NCBI RefSeq assembly: GCF_028596125.1
Contig: NZ_CP117229.1
Coordinates: 1,162,001-1,226,000 of the forward strand
DNA: 64,000 bases
Reading direction: 5' to 3'
DNA from: Listeria innocua
GTDB taxonomy: Bacteria > Bacillota > Bacilli > Lactobacillales > Listeriaceae
Both the position numbers and the translations under genes were made by a program. Each line of letters begins with the position of its first letter. Position 1 is the first letter of the stretch. Under the pieces are notes generated by a model. The model did no database searches. It was not told where the DNA came from and saw only the letters and a program-made list of their open reading frames with translations. Of this stretch, positions 16,914 through 24,699 are shown in pieces.

Positions 16914-17014
16914 AAATTAAAATCCCTTCCTACGTGTGATTTATCTCAGCGACAAAGAGTATTATAGGCGAAATTTTAAGAGTAGACTTTTTAATTTGGT
17001 AATTATTTCTGATA

Positions 17015-17069
17015 TATACAAATTTGTATAACATATGTTGAAAAAATAGGGAATAGTATTTTGTATGAT
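17015..17069. promoter_or_regulatory. Divergent control region: palindrome, PrfA-like box and -10
   Basis: TATACAAATTTGTATA (17015-17030) is a perfect 16-base palindrome. It overlaps ATAACATATGTTGA (17028-17041), which matches the PrfA box TTAACANNTGTTAA at 12 of 14 positions counting the two free ones. A -10 TATGAT (17064-17069) lies 22 bases downstream, the spacing typical of PrfA-type promoters. The region controls the Crp/Fnr gene and perhaps the divergent MFS gene. Confidence 0.5.
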
Positions 17070-17110
17070 TAATATGCTTTAACTGGAATGACAAAAAGGA
17101 GGTTAAGAAC

Positions 17111-17770
17111 ATGAAACAAAATATTCTTAATAATTATGTAAGCACAAATGATTTTCCAGTTATTACAAGGGGAAAACGTAAATATTTAACTTACGAAGGG
17201 CTTGAAGATTCTTATGTGTACATACTTAAAAAAGGGATTATTAAAACGAGTATTATCTCAAGGGATGGCAGGGAATTTAATTTAAACTACATTAATAAAA
17301 TGGATATTATCTCACTTTTAAAAGATGAGTATTCTCAATTTGCCAATGCGCCGTTTAATATTCGTGTGGAATCAGACACAGCAGAACTATATCAAGTAGA
17401 CCGAGTACGTTTTTGGAAAGATGTAAACCGTGACGTTGATCTGCAAATTTATGTCAAAGATTATTATCGCACAAGACTTTTACAATCCATCAAAAAAATG
17501 CAGCAAATGCTGATGAACGGAAAACTTGGCGCAATTTGCACACAGTTATACGAACTTTATACACTTTTCGGCGTGGAAATCGAAAAAGATCAATTTTTAA
17601 TCGATTTTTTAGTGAGTAATGAAGAAATTGGTCACTTTTGCGGAATAAATTCAGCGAGCAGTGTCAATCGGATTTTTCAACAATTAAAAAAAGAGGGCGT
17701 CATCACCATGAAAAATCGCTATATTATCATAAAAAAATTAGATGTTATTCAAGAAAACGTAATTTTTTAA
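17111..17770 (+). CDS. Crp/Fnr-family transcriptional regulator (PrfA-like architecture)
   Basis: A 219-residue regulator. The N-terminal half (about 10-120) is a beta-rich cyclic-nucleotide-binding-like domain with L-K-K-G-I-I-K-T-S-I-I-S-R-D-G-R. A long linker helix follows, then a C-terminal winged helix with E-E-I-G-H-F-C-G-I-N-S-A-S-S-V-N-R-I-F as the recognition helix. Listeria has many such paralogues of PrfA. No FNR-type cysteine cluster is visible. The ATG at 17111 follows AAAGGAGG. Its promoter has a PrfA-box-like palindrome, which may be an autoregulatory site. Ligand and targets are unknown; the divergent MFS operon is the obvious candidate. Confidence 0.85.
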   Translation: MKQNILNNYVSTNDFPVITRGKRKYLTYEGLEDSYVYILKKGIIKTSIISRDGREFNLNYINKMDIISLLKDEYSQFANAPFNIRVESDTAELYQVDRVRFWKDVNRDVDLQIYVKDYYRTRLLQSIKKMQQMLMNGKLGAICTQLYELYTLFGVEIEKDQFLIDFLVSNEEIGHFCGINSASSVNRIFQQLKKEGVITMKNRYIIIKKLDVIQENVIF

Positions 17771-17781
17771 AGGATAACAGT

Positions 17782-17818
17782 AGAAAAGCACTGCAATCAT
17801 AATTTGCAGTGCTTTTCT
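17782..17818. terminator. Bidirectional terminator
   Basis: AGAAAAGCACTGCAA pairs with TTGCAGTGCTTTTCT. It overlaps the stop codon of the convergent small membrane protein gene. Confidence 0.85.
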
Positions 17819-18011
17819 ATCCTCTTTTTTTAAATGTATATCGAACTCTAAGTGTAATAAGCCCAATGATGATTAGCAAAGAGCCAACCAGCATATTTTC
17901 TAAGTCGCTAAAGTCCCAAAAAATAGAAATTCCGATATTAGATAGTCCCAAAAAAACAAAAACCAAGCCAACAACAAGTAAAACCATATATGCCGGTTTA
18001 GATATTTTCAT
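17817..18011 (-). CDS. Small two-TM membrane protein, 64 aa
   Basis: A 64-residue protein with two hydrophobic helices (about 8-28 and 40-57) and a basic C-terminus R-V-R-Y-T-F-K-K-R-G. No family recognised. The start at 18011 follows GAGGCGTCC. Its stop codon lies inside the shared terminator hairpin. Confidence 0.6.
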   Translation of the reverse strand: MKISKPAYMVLLVVGLVFVFLGLSNIGISIFWDFSDLENMLVGSLLIIIGLITLRVRYTFKKRG

Positions 18012-18077
18012 AAGGACGCCTCACTTACATTAAAAATAATTTCCACATCATTGTAACATAAGTTTCATAAAACAACA

Positions 18078-18923
18078 TCATTCGCTTGTAATTTGTTTTG
18101 TGAATCCTTCTCCAACAACACTTTGCACGTCATTAATAATAAAGAATGCTTTTTCGTCATATTTATTCACGATTTTTGTTAGTGGGAGAAGTTGATCACG
18201 ACTAATCACGATATAAAGGATTTTTTTATCTTGACGCATATAGAATCCTTGACCGTTAAACAGCGTAATACCTCGTTCCAAATTCGCATCGATTTCGGTA
18301 GCAATTTCTTCATAGTAGTCAGAAATAATCGTAACAGATTTTTTAGGATTATAACCTTCTAGGATGAAATCAAGCACTTTTGTAGAAATATAAAGTGAAA
18401 CAACCGTAAATAGCATATTTTCAAAACCAATAACAAAAACAGAAGGGATAACGACAATTAAATCAAAGAATAATAGCGCATAACTAGTATTCCAACCTAA
18501 ATATTTATTTGCTATTTTTGCTAAAATAGCACTTCCAGCAGTAGTTCCGCCGCCGTTCATAATGAGCCCCATACCAATTCCCATCATTAAACCAGCGAAA
18601 ATCGCTGCCACGATAGATTGGCTTGCAACAAAAGCAAGCGGTTCAGAAAAATGTAAGAATAGCGAAGTGAAACTAATCGCGACAATCGTCCAAACAATCG
18701 TCATGCGATCCAAAAACTTATAACCAATAACAAGTAAAATACCATTAAAAATAAACGTCGTAATCGCTGGAGTCCAACCAAGCAAGTAGTAAAGCATCAT
18801 CGTTAACCCCGTAACGCCGCCTTCCCCAAGATTATTAGGGATTGCAAAAACATTGACCGCAAGCGAGAATATAAGCGCTCCAACAATAATTTTTGCGATG
18901 TTCCAACCAGTTTTATTTTTCAT
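18078..18923 (-). CDS. YitT-family membrane protein (DUF161 + DUF2179)
   Basis: A 281-residue protein. Five or so hydrophobic helices (to about residue 180) match the YitT membrane domain, including N-N-L-G-E-G-G-V-T-G near 33 and M-N-G-G-G-T-T-A-G-S near 120. The C-terminal 85 residues form the soluble DUF2179 domain, with G-F-Y-M-R-Q-D-K-K-I-L-Y. The family is widespread in Firmicutes; transport function is suspected but not settled. The ATG at 18923 is chosen because GGAAAGGAG lies 8 bases before it; two earlier starts overlap that site. Two terminator-like hairpins lie upstream. Confidence 0.85.
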   Translation of the reverse strand: MKNKTGWNIAKIIVGALIFSLAVNVFAIPNNLGEGGVTGLTMMLYYLLGWTPAITTFIFNGILLVIGYKFLDRMTIVWTIVAISFTSLFLHFSEPLAFVASQSIVAAIFAGLMMGIGMGLIMNGGGTTAGSAILAKIANKYLGWNTSYALLFFDLIVVIPSVFVIGFENMLFTVVSLYISTKVLDFILEGYNPKKSVTIISDYYEEIATEIDANLERGITLFNGQGFYMRQDKKILYIVISRDQLLPLTKIVNKYDEKAFFIINDVQSVVGEGFTKQITSE

Positions 18924-18943
18924 ATCCATTTCTCCTTTCCACA

Positions 18944-18991
18944 CAAAAAAAGACCCAAGAACACCGCGAAATCGGCACTCTGGAGTCTTTT
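18944..18991 (-). terminator. Terminator-like hairpin in the yitT leader (possible attenuator)
   Basis: On the minus strand AAAGACTCCAGAGTGCCG pairs with CGGTGTTCTTGGGTCTTT (with wobble pairs) and runs into T7, only about 20 bases before the yitT start. It lies in the leader, so it could act as an attenuator. Confidence 0.5.
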
Positions 18992-18992
18992 T

Positions 18993-19028
18993 ATAAAAAA
19001 AGCATTAACTGACATCTCTGTCATTAAT
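18993..19028 (-). terminator. Intrinsic terminator after two small ORFs
   Basis: On the minus strand ATTAATGACA pairs with TGTCAGTTAAT, then GC and T7. It probably ends the transcript of the two small membrane proteins upstream. Confidence 0.6.
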
Positions 19029-19119
19029 TGTCTCACCATAAAAAATTGCTATTCATTTCAACACAATTTACAATATACCATAAAAAATAAGCTGCTTCAA
19101 GCACTATTAAGTAAAAAAA

Positions 19120-19227
19120 TTAACCGAAGATCGCTAAGAATGGCATTAAATTAAGTAAAAATAAACCAACAAGAACACTAATAACAATTTTGATGACAAG
19201 CGGTTTTTCACTTTCTGTTTTTTTCAC
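19120..19227 (-). CDS. Very small membrane protein, 35 aa
   Basis: A GTG at 19227 follows GGGAGGG and opens 35 codons: a charged start (KKTESEK) then a single hydrophobic helix ending L-N-L-M-P-F-L-A-I-F-G. The size suggests a single-helix accessory peptide, such as a small subunit of a membrane complex. No family recognised. It lies 24 bases after the 45-aa gene on the same strand. Confidence 0.5.
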   Translation of the reverse strand: MKKTESEKPLVIKIVISVLVGLFLLNLMPFLAIFG

Positions 19228-19251
19228 CTTGATTCCCTCCCTATTAGATGC

Positions 19252-19389
19252 TTACTTTGCCCAGTGTACAAATTCATTTTTTAGTGGCATATAAGTGGCA
19301 GTTTTTTTCTTATAAATCTGATAAGCAAATAAAAATCCAAGAAATGCTGGAACGATAATTGCGATAATAGTTAAAATAACTTTAGTCAT
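19252..19389 (-). CDS. Very small membrane protein, 45 aa
   Basis: An ATG at 19389 follows AAGAGGAGG and opens 45 codons. One hydrophobic helix (about residues 3-24) is followed by a basic Y-K-K-K-T stretch and a polar tail ending F-V-H-W-A-K. Topology would place the tail in the cytoplasm. No family recognised. It likely forms a bicistronic unit with the 35-aa gene. Confidence 0.5.
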   Translation of the reverse strand: MTKVILTIIAIIVPAFLGFLFAYQIYKKKTATYMPLKNEFVHWAK

Positions 19390-19493
19390 AGAAAATACCT
19401 CCTCTTAAATCAAAACAAAAGAACAAATCTTACTACTATTAGTGTAACAAATTTCACGTGATTTTGGTAATAAAGCGGACTAGCAAATTTCGG

Positions 19494-19521
19494 TTACATT
19501 TATCTGCAAATATGCTACAAT
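19494..19521 (+). promoter_or_regulatory. Candidate promoter of treR
   Basis: TTACAT (19494-19499), 16-base spacer, TACAAT (19516-19521), about 12 bases before a probable transcription start and short leader. Confidence 0.5.
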
Positions 19522-19539
19522 AGCGGTGGGTGAGTTAAT

Positions 19540-20253
19540 TTGAATAAAAAAAATAAGTTTTTTGACATTTATTTAGAATTAGAGCAAGATATTACATCCG
19601 GCGTTTATCCAGCAGGCACACTACTTCCGAGTGAAAATGTCCTGGCCAAACGTTTTTCAGTATCCCGTGAAACAATCAGAAAAGCACTTGTTTTACTACT
19701 TGAAAACGGCTGTATTCAAAAGCTCCAAGGTAAAGGATCGATTGTAATTGATAGGGAACGATATTCATTTCCAGTTTCGGGATTAACTAGTTTTAAAGAA
19801 TTACAAAAATCCGAACATATGAATGCGACCACCAAAGTAATTCGAAACGAGCGAGCAACCTTGCCAAATCGTATTGCTGATTTCGCTGGTCTTCCGCGTG
19901 GATCATCTTGTTTAGCTATCTTGAGAGTTCGTTATTTAGAAGGAGAAGCAACCATTCTAGACTACGATTATTTATTAGACAATACCAATCCGATTGAAAC
20001 CGAGATTTTAGAAGACTCTCTTTATCAGTACTTAGAAAATGAAAAAGGCTATGAAATCAGTTACGCTCAAAAAGAAATTACGGTTGAGCCGCTGAATGCA
20101 GAAGATAAGAAATACTTAGCGCTCCACGGTGACACTCATGTGGTTGTCGTAAAAAGCACCGTATTTCTAAAAGACACAACTCTTTTTCAATATACAGAGT
20201 CACGTCACCGATTGGATAAATTTCGTTTTATTGATTTTGCTAGAAGACGTTAA
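19540..20253 (+). CDS. treR: Trehalose operon repressor, GntR family
   Basis: A 237-residue GntR/HutC-type regulator. The N-terminal winged helix (about 5-72) has P-S-E-N-V-L-A-K-R-F-S-V-S-R-E-T-I-R-K-A. The rest is a UTRA effector-binding domain. Homologues repress trehalose uptake genes and are released by trehalose-6-phosphate. It uses a TTG start at 19540 after GGTGGGTGAG. The gene converges on treA, with a terminator between them. The palindrome AACTTGTATATACAAGTT at the treB promoter is the likely operator. Confidence 0.9.
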   Translation: MNKKNKFFDIYLELEQDITSGVYPAGTLLPSENVLAKRFSVSRETIRKALVLLLENGCIQKLQGKGSIVIDRERYSFPVSGLTSFKELQKSEHMNATTKVIRNERATLPNRIADFAGLPRGSSCLAILRVRYLEGEATILDYDYLLDNTNPIETEILEDSLYQYLENEKGYEISYAQKEITVEPLNAEDKKYLALHGDTHVVVVKSTVFLKDTTLFQYTESRHRLDKFRFIDFARRR

Positions 20254-20285
20254 AAGGCCCGAGAAATATTCCCGGGCTTTTTTTA
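20253..20285. terminator. Bidirectional terminator between treR and treA
   Basis: A GC-rich stem GGCCCG ... CGGGC with flanking A and T runs lies between the convergent genes. Confidence 0.75.
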
Positions 20286-21929
20286 TTGAATTAAAGTTAA
20301 TGTTTCATAAGGCGATAACTCTATCTCAGCACTAATTTCTTTACGGTCATAATTTGATAGTAATATCTTTCCGTCCGAAAATTCTTTTGGAAGCTGTATT
20401 TTTTTCTTTGTAGCTCCAAAGTAATGAATTGCTAGTAGCGATGCAGTTTCATTTGAACGCTTATAGGCGATAATCGAATCTTCCTCGGTCAAATATGGCG
20501 TATAATCACCAGTTTGAATGACCGGATATTCTTTACGTAAAGCAATCAGTTTTTGGTAAAAGTAGAAAATGCTTGTTTTATCGGATAGCGCTTTTTGAAC
20601 ATTAATTTCATTGGCGTTATCTGCTACTTTTAACCAAGGAGTGCCGGTCGTAAACCCAGCATTGTTCGAACTATCCCACTGCATTGGTGTCCGGCTATTA
20701 TCACGCGAACGTTCTTTAATAATAGTCATTACTTCTTGTTCACTTAGCCCGTTTTTGTGTAAGATGTCAAAATGATTGAGTGTTTCAATATCGACATAAT
20801 CATCAATTGTAGGGAATTTTGGATTCATCATGCCAATTTCTTCTCCCATATATACAAAGGGAGTTCCACGCATAAAATGAATTGTCGCACCAAGCAGGGT
20901 GGCAGAGTGATAATAATGTTCCGGACGATCAGAAGCAAAACGCCCAAGCGCTCTAGGTTGATCATGATTATTCCAAAAAAGCGCATCCCAGCCATTCTCT
21001 TCAGACATTGCGACTTGCCACGTATGGAAAATCGATTTCAAATTAGCAAAATTCACATCCGCTAAGCGCCATTTTTCCCCATCAGGATAATCCACTTTTA
21101 AATGATGGAAATGAAATACCATCGATAATTCTTTTTCTTTCGGGTCGCTATAACGGATACAATTATCAATATCAGTAGAAGACATCTCCCCAACAGTTAC
21201 AATCGGCTTATCACCAAAAGTTCGCTCATTTAACTCTTTTAAATAGGCGTGAATGCCTGGCCCATCCGTGTAAAAACGACGACCATCACCTTCAAAATCA
21301 TCTTCTAAAAACTTAGGTTTCGCAATAACGTTTAACACATCTAAACGAAATCCTTCCACACCTTTATCAATCCAAAAGTTCACCACATCAAAAAGCGCTT
21401 CACGTACATTTTTGTTAGCCCAGTCAAGATCAGCTTGAGTAACGTCATATAAATGCAAATAATACTCAGATGAATTAGGTAACTTTTGCCAAGCACTTCC
21501 GCCAAATTTAGACTCCCAGTTTGTTGGCGGAGATCCATCTGCTTTTGCCGGACGGAAATAATAAAAATCACGATAAAAAGGGTCACCAGCGAGAGCTTTT
21601 TTAAACCAAGGGTGTTCGGTTGAAGTATGATTTAAGACTAAATCAATCATAATTCCGATATTTCTTTTCTTTGCTTCAGAAATAAGCGTAGTAACATCAT
21701 TCATAGTTCCAAATAACGGGTCTACAGCCGTATAATCAGAAATATCATACCCGTTATCATTTTGCGGAGAAGGATAAAAAGGATTAATCCAAATCATCTC
21801 AATTCCGAGTTCCTGTAAGTAATCAAGCTTAGCGGTGATACCAGGAATATCCCCAGTACCATCGCCAGTCGTATCAAAAAAAGATTTTGGATACACTTGA
21901 TAAATAGTTTTTTGAGCAAACTTTGTCAT
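20283..21929 (-). CDS. treA: Trehalose-6-phosphate hydrolase
   Basis: A 548-residue glycoside hydrolase family 13 enzyme (phospho-alpha-1,1-glucosidase) that splits imported trehalose-6-phosphate into glucose and glucose-6-phosphate. The four GH13 regions are visible: D-L-V-L-N-H, G-F-R-L-D-V-L-N with the nucleophile Asp, E-M-S (acid/base Glu) and N-N-H-D-Q-P. The start at 21929 follows GTGAGG; a GTG 15 bases upstream overlaps that site. It lies 18 bases behind treB, in one operon, and is repressed through TreR. Confidence 0.93.
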   Translation of the reverse strand: MTKFAQKTIYQVYPKSFFDTTGDGTGDIPGITAKLDYLQELGIEMIWINPFYPSPQNDNGYDISDYTAVDPLFGTMNDVTTLISEAKKRNIGIMIDLVLNHTSTEHPWFKKALAGDPFYRDFYYFRPAKADGSPPTNWESKFGGSAWQKLPNSSEYYLHLYDVTQADLDWANKNVREALFDVVNFWIDKGVEGFRLDVLNVIAKPKFLEDDFEGDGRRFYTDGPGIHAYLKELNERTFGDKPIVTVGEMSSTDIDNCIRYSDPKEKELSMVFHFHHLKVDYPDGEKWRLADVNFANLKSIFHTWQVAMSEENGWDALFWNNHDQPRALGRFASDRPEHYYHSATLLGATIHFMRGTPFVYMGEEIGMMNPKFPTIDDYVDIETLNHFDILHKNGLSEQEVMTIIKERSRDNSRTPMQWDSSNNAGFTTGTPWLKVADNANEINVQKALSDKTSIFYFYQKLIALRKEYPVIQTGDYTPYLTEEDSIIAYKRSNETASLLAIHYFGATKKKIQLPKEFSDGKILLSNYDRKEISAEIELSPYETLTLIQ

Positions 21930-21947
21930 AAAGAGAAGCCTCACTTT

Positions 21948-23432
21948 TTAATTGGTTGATTTAGCAGAACCACGATATTCTTTTTTACCAAAAGTTCGAA
22001 TTGGAGCAGTATCTACTTTGTTTAAAATATTATATTTGCGGAATAATACAGTTAGAACGAATGGAACAACAATTGTAATCAACATACATACAGCAAAGAT
22101 TGCATAGTATTTAGGATTAATTGACAAGATTCCAGGTAATCCCCCAACCCCAATGGAGTTAGCCATAACACCACTAGAAACGGAAACGACAGCTGCAATT
22201 GCTGATCCAATCATGGCAGCAACGAAAGGATATAAGTACTTCAAGTTAATACCAAACATTGCAGGCTCAGTTACACCAAGGTAACAAGAAATAGTTGCAG
22301 GGATCGAAACCTGTTCTTCTTTTTCATTACCGCGGTGAAGGAAAATAATAGCAAGAACAGCTGAACCTTGAGCAATATTAGATAAAGCAATCATCGGCCA
22401 GAGATTTGTTCCTTTAAATTGGCTCATTAATTGTAAGTCGATAGCGTTAGTCATATGATGCAGTCCCGTAACAACGAGCGGGGCATATAAGAAGCCAAAT
22501 AGGGCGGCGAACAACCAACTCAGTCCACCAGTTAAACCAGCATAAACGACATTTGAAATCGCGTTACCAATTTTCCATCCAATAGGTCCAAGAATGACAT
22601 GAGCAGCTAGAACAGTTGGAACAAGGGCAAAGAATGGAACAAAAATCATCGAAATTGCATTTGGAATAAATTTACGTAACCAGATTTCGAGATAGGCTAG
22701 TAAGAAACCTGCCATAATTGCAGGAATAACTTGTGCCTGATAACCAATCATCTGCACTTGAGCAAAGCCAAAATCCCAGACAGGAATGTCGCCAGCTTTT
22801 GTTTCAACAACGCTGTAAGCATTTAGCAGTTGCGGGGAAACAAGTGTTAAACCAAGGACAATCCCTAGAATTTGAGTTGTCCCCATTTTTTTCGCGATTG
22901 ACCATGTAATTCCAACTGGTAGGAAGTGGAATACAGCTTCACCAATCAGCCATAAGAAACTATAAACACCAGCCCAAAATGGATACACATCAACAATCGT
23001 CTTAGTACCGTCTTCTAAAAACTTAATATCACCGATAACATTACGGAAACCGAGAATAAGACCACCAACAACGATTGCAGGAATTAACGGTGTGAAAATT
23101 TCAGCTAATCCGGCAAGCAAACGTTGAAGTAAGCTCATATTTTTCTTAGCATCTACTTTGGCATCCTCTTTATTTACACCTTCCACACCACTAATTTTTG
23201 TAAATTCATTATAAAAAATAGCTACATCATTACCTATAATAACTTGAAATTGCCCAGCTTGAGTAAACGTTCCCTTTACAGCTGGAATGTCTTCGATAGC
23301 TTCCACGTCAGCATTATCAGGGTCTAGCAAAACAAAACGCATTCTTGTTGCACAATGTGTAACAGATGAAATATTTTCTTTGCCGCCTATTAATTCTAAG
23401 AGAGCGCTTGCATCCTTTTTATAGTCAACCAT
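21948..23432 (-). CDS. treB: PTS trehalose transporter, EIIBC
   Basis: A 494-residue phosphotransferase system permease. The N-terminal EIIB domain has the phospho-cysteine in T-H-C-A-T-R-M-R (Cys near residue 27). A membrane EIIC domain of about ten helices follows from about residue 105, with G-L-H-H-M near 320. No EIIA domain is attached, so phosphate must come from a separate EIIA of the glucose type. It imports trehalose as trehalose-6-phosphate. Translation starts at 23432 after AAGGAGGAA. A TreR-type palindrome and a cre-like site lie at its promoter. Confidence 0.93.
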   Translation of the reverse strand: MVDYKKDASALLELIGGKENISSVTHCATRMRFVLLDPDNADVEAIEDIPAVKGTFTQAGQFQVIIGNDVAIFYNEFTKISGVEGVNKEDAKVDAKKNMSLLQRLLAGLAEIFTPLIPAIVVGGLILGFRNVIGDIKFLEDGTKTIVDVYPFWAGVYSFLWLIGEAVFHFLPVGITWSIAKKMGTTQILGIVLGLTLVSPQLLNAYSVVETKAGDIPVWDFGFAQVQMIGYQAQVIPAIMAGFLLAYLEIWLRKFIPNAISMIFVPFFALVPTVLAAHVILGPIGWKIGNAISNVVYAGLTGGLSWLFAALFGFLYAPLVVTGLHHMTNAIDLQLMSQFKGTNLWPMIALSNIAQGSAVLAIIFLHRGNEKEEQVSIPATISCYLGVTEPAMFGINLKYLYPFVAAMIGSAIAAVVSVSSGVMANSIGVGGLPGILSINPKYYAIFAVCMLITIVVPFVLTVLFRKYNILNKVDTAPIRTFGKKEYRGSAKSTN

Positions 23433-23449
23433 AAAATTTCCTCCTTTTT

Positions 23450-23467
23450 AACTTGTATATACAAGTT
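23450..23467. promoter_or_regulatory. TreR operator
   Basis: The perfect 18-base palindrome AACTTGTATATACAAGTT lies between the treB promoter and its ribosome binding site. Its core TTGTATATACAA matches the operator type known for Bacillus TreR. Confidence 0.8.
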
Positions 23468-23477
23468 ATTCGCCATT

Positions 23478-23509
23478 ACTATACTATAAATCAGTTGAAA
23501 GCGCAACCA
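23478..23509 (-). promoter_or_regulatory. treB promoter with overlapping cre-like site
   Basis: Minus strand -35 TTGCGC (23501-23506), 17-base spacer, -10 TATAGT (23478-23483). TGAAAGCGCAACCA (23496-23509) matches the CcpA cre consensus except at two positions and covers the -35, so carbon catabolite repression is likely. Confidence 0.65.
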
Positions 23510-23547
23510 CTTTATTTATGCTAAAATTAAAAAAAGGAGAGAGGTTT

Positions 23548-24000
23548 ATGAAACATATAAGAGTAGCAGCGATTATCAGGCATCAAAACAAAATTTTACT
23601 CCACACAACTAAGAATGAAAGTTATTGGACATTGCCGGGTGGTGCCGTTGAAAACGAGTTAACTAACGAAGGCTTACAGCGAGAAATGAGAGAAGAACTT
23701 GGAGAAGAAGTGATTATTCGCGATTTAAAAATTATCGCAGAAAATCGCTTTGTATATCATGGCGAGGAAATTGATAGTATTGAGTTTTATTATGCTGTGG
23801 AATTATATCCAAACAGCTCACTATTAGAACTTTCGACGTTTACAAAAATAGAACAGTTTGGGCAGTACGGGGAGACAGGTTACGAGTTAAATTTTAAATG
23901 GTTTGAAATAGACAAGGTGAGTGAGGTAGAAATATTGCCAAAATTCCTCCAAACAGAACTAGCTCAACTTTCAAGTGATCGTATAAAACACATTCAATAA
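23548..24000 (+). CDS. NUDIX hydrolase
   Basis: A 150-residue NUDIX protein. The box begins G-G-A-V-E-N-E near residue 33 and continues R-E-M-R-E-E-L-G-E-E, close to the full signature. The strand H-I-R-V-A-A-I-I-R-H at the start and E-S-Y-W-T-L-P-G-G are typical of the ADP-ribose or MutT-like groups. Substrate unknown. The ATG at 23548 follows AGGAGAG; the longer frame from 23518 would run over that site. It is divergent from treB. Confidence 0.78.
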   Translation: MKHIRVAAIIRHQNKILLHTTKNESYWTLPGGAVENELTNEGLQREMREELGEEVIIRDLKIIAENRFVYHGEEIDSIEFYYAVELYPNSSLLELSTFTKIEQFGQYGETGYELNFKWFEIDKVSEVEILPKFLQTELAQLSSDRIKHIQ

Positions 24001-24012
24001 ACAGCATAAAAA

Positions 24013-24041
24013 TACCCCGCGAAATATAAGTTTCGCGGGGG
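24013..24041. terminator. Hairpin between convergent genes
   Basis: CCCCGCGAAA pairs with TTTCGCGGGG. A T-rich tail is present only in the minus direction. Confidence 0.6.
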
Positions 24042-24046
24042 TTCAT

Positions 24047-24511
24047 TTAATTAGTCAAAGATACTAATGTAATTTCTTTTTTGCTAAGGTCTAAAAATGG
24101 TAATTTAACACGTGTATCTAAGCAATATGCGTTGTATAGTAAAGGTTTTAAAGTCGTTGTAGAGCTCTCGACTTGGCGAACAAAATTACCAATTTCTTGA
24201 TACAAAATTTCAATATTTTTTAGACTACCAATTTTTGAATCAATGCGGTTTTCACTAACATTCACATTGGAGTTCGTTACTTTTTCATTAAATTCATCAT
24301 TGATAGCATCTTTTGTACGTTCAATTCTTGTAAAACGAGTATCTTCCCAATCAATCTCAATGATATGGCAATCGTCAAGTTGGAGGAAGTCACCTGTCCA
24401 CAGTTTTCCGTCAATTTCAACAATCATTCGCGTATCGGGGAAAACCTCTTTGTTACGGTATTTTTTTAGTAAATAATCATACATTTGTAATTGCGCTAAA
24501 CAGTTATCCAT
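24047..24511 (-). CDS. Hypothetical acidic protein, 154 aa
   Basis: A 154-residue acidic soluble protein of mixed strand and helix content. It has W-T-G-D-F-L-Q-L-D-D-C and H-I-I-E-I-D-W-E-D-T-R-F-T-R in the first half and L-P-F-L-D-L-S-K-K near the end. No family recognised. The ATG at 24511 is preferred because AAGGAG lies 9 bases before it; an ATG 9 bases earlier sits right on that site. It is a single gene. Confidence 0.6.
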   Translation of the reverse strand: MDNCLAQLQMYDYLLKKYRNKEVFPDTRMIVEIDGKLWTGDFLQLDDCHIIEIDWEDTRFTRIERTKDAINDEFNEKVTNSNVNVSENRIDSKIGSLKNIEILYQEIGNFVRQVESSTTTLKPLLYNAYCLDTRVKLPFLDLSKKEITLVSLTN

Positions 24512-24699
24512 GTGTGTCATCTCCTTATGGGTTTATTATAGCACATTGTGATTATGTGAACAATCAAGTTAAGATAAATGAATAGTTGGAACTGTAACTT
24601 TTTAACTAGTTATACAAAAGTCCTAATAAAAGGCAGTGAAATAGTGAAAATAACTGCCAGATGTTATACTAATATTAAGATGAAATGGGAGGGAGACAC

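Noticed and set aside
18944-19028. T-box riboswitch before yitT
   Set aside because: No AGGGTGGNACCGCG antiterminator, no specifier loop, and yitT is not an amino acid gene.
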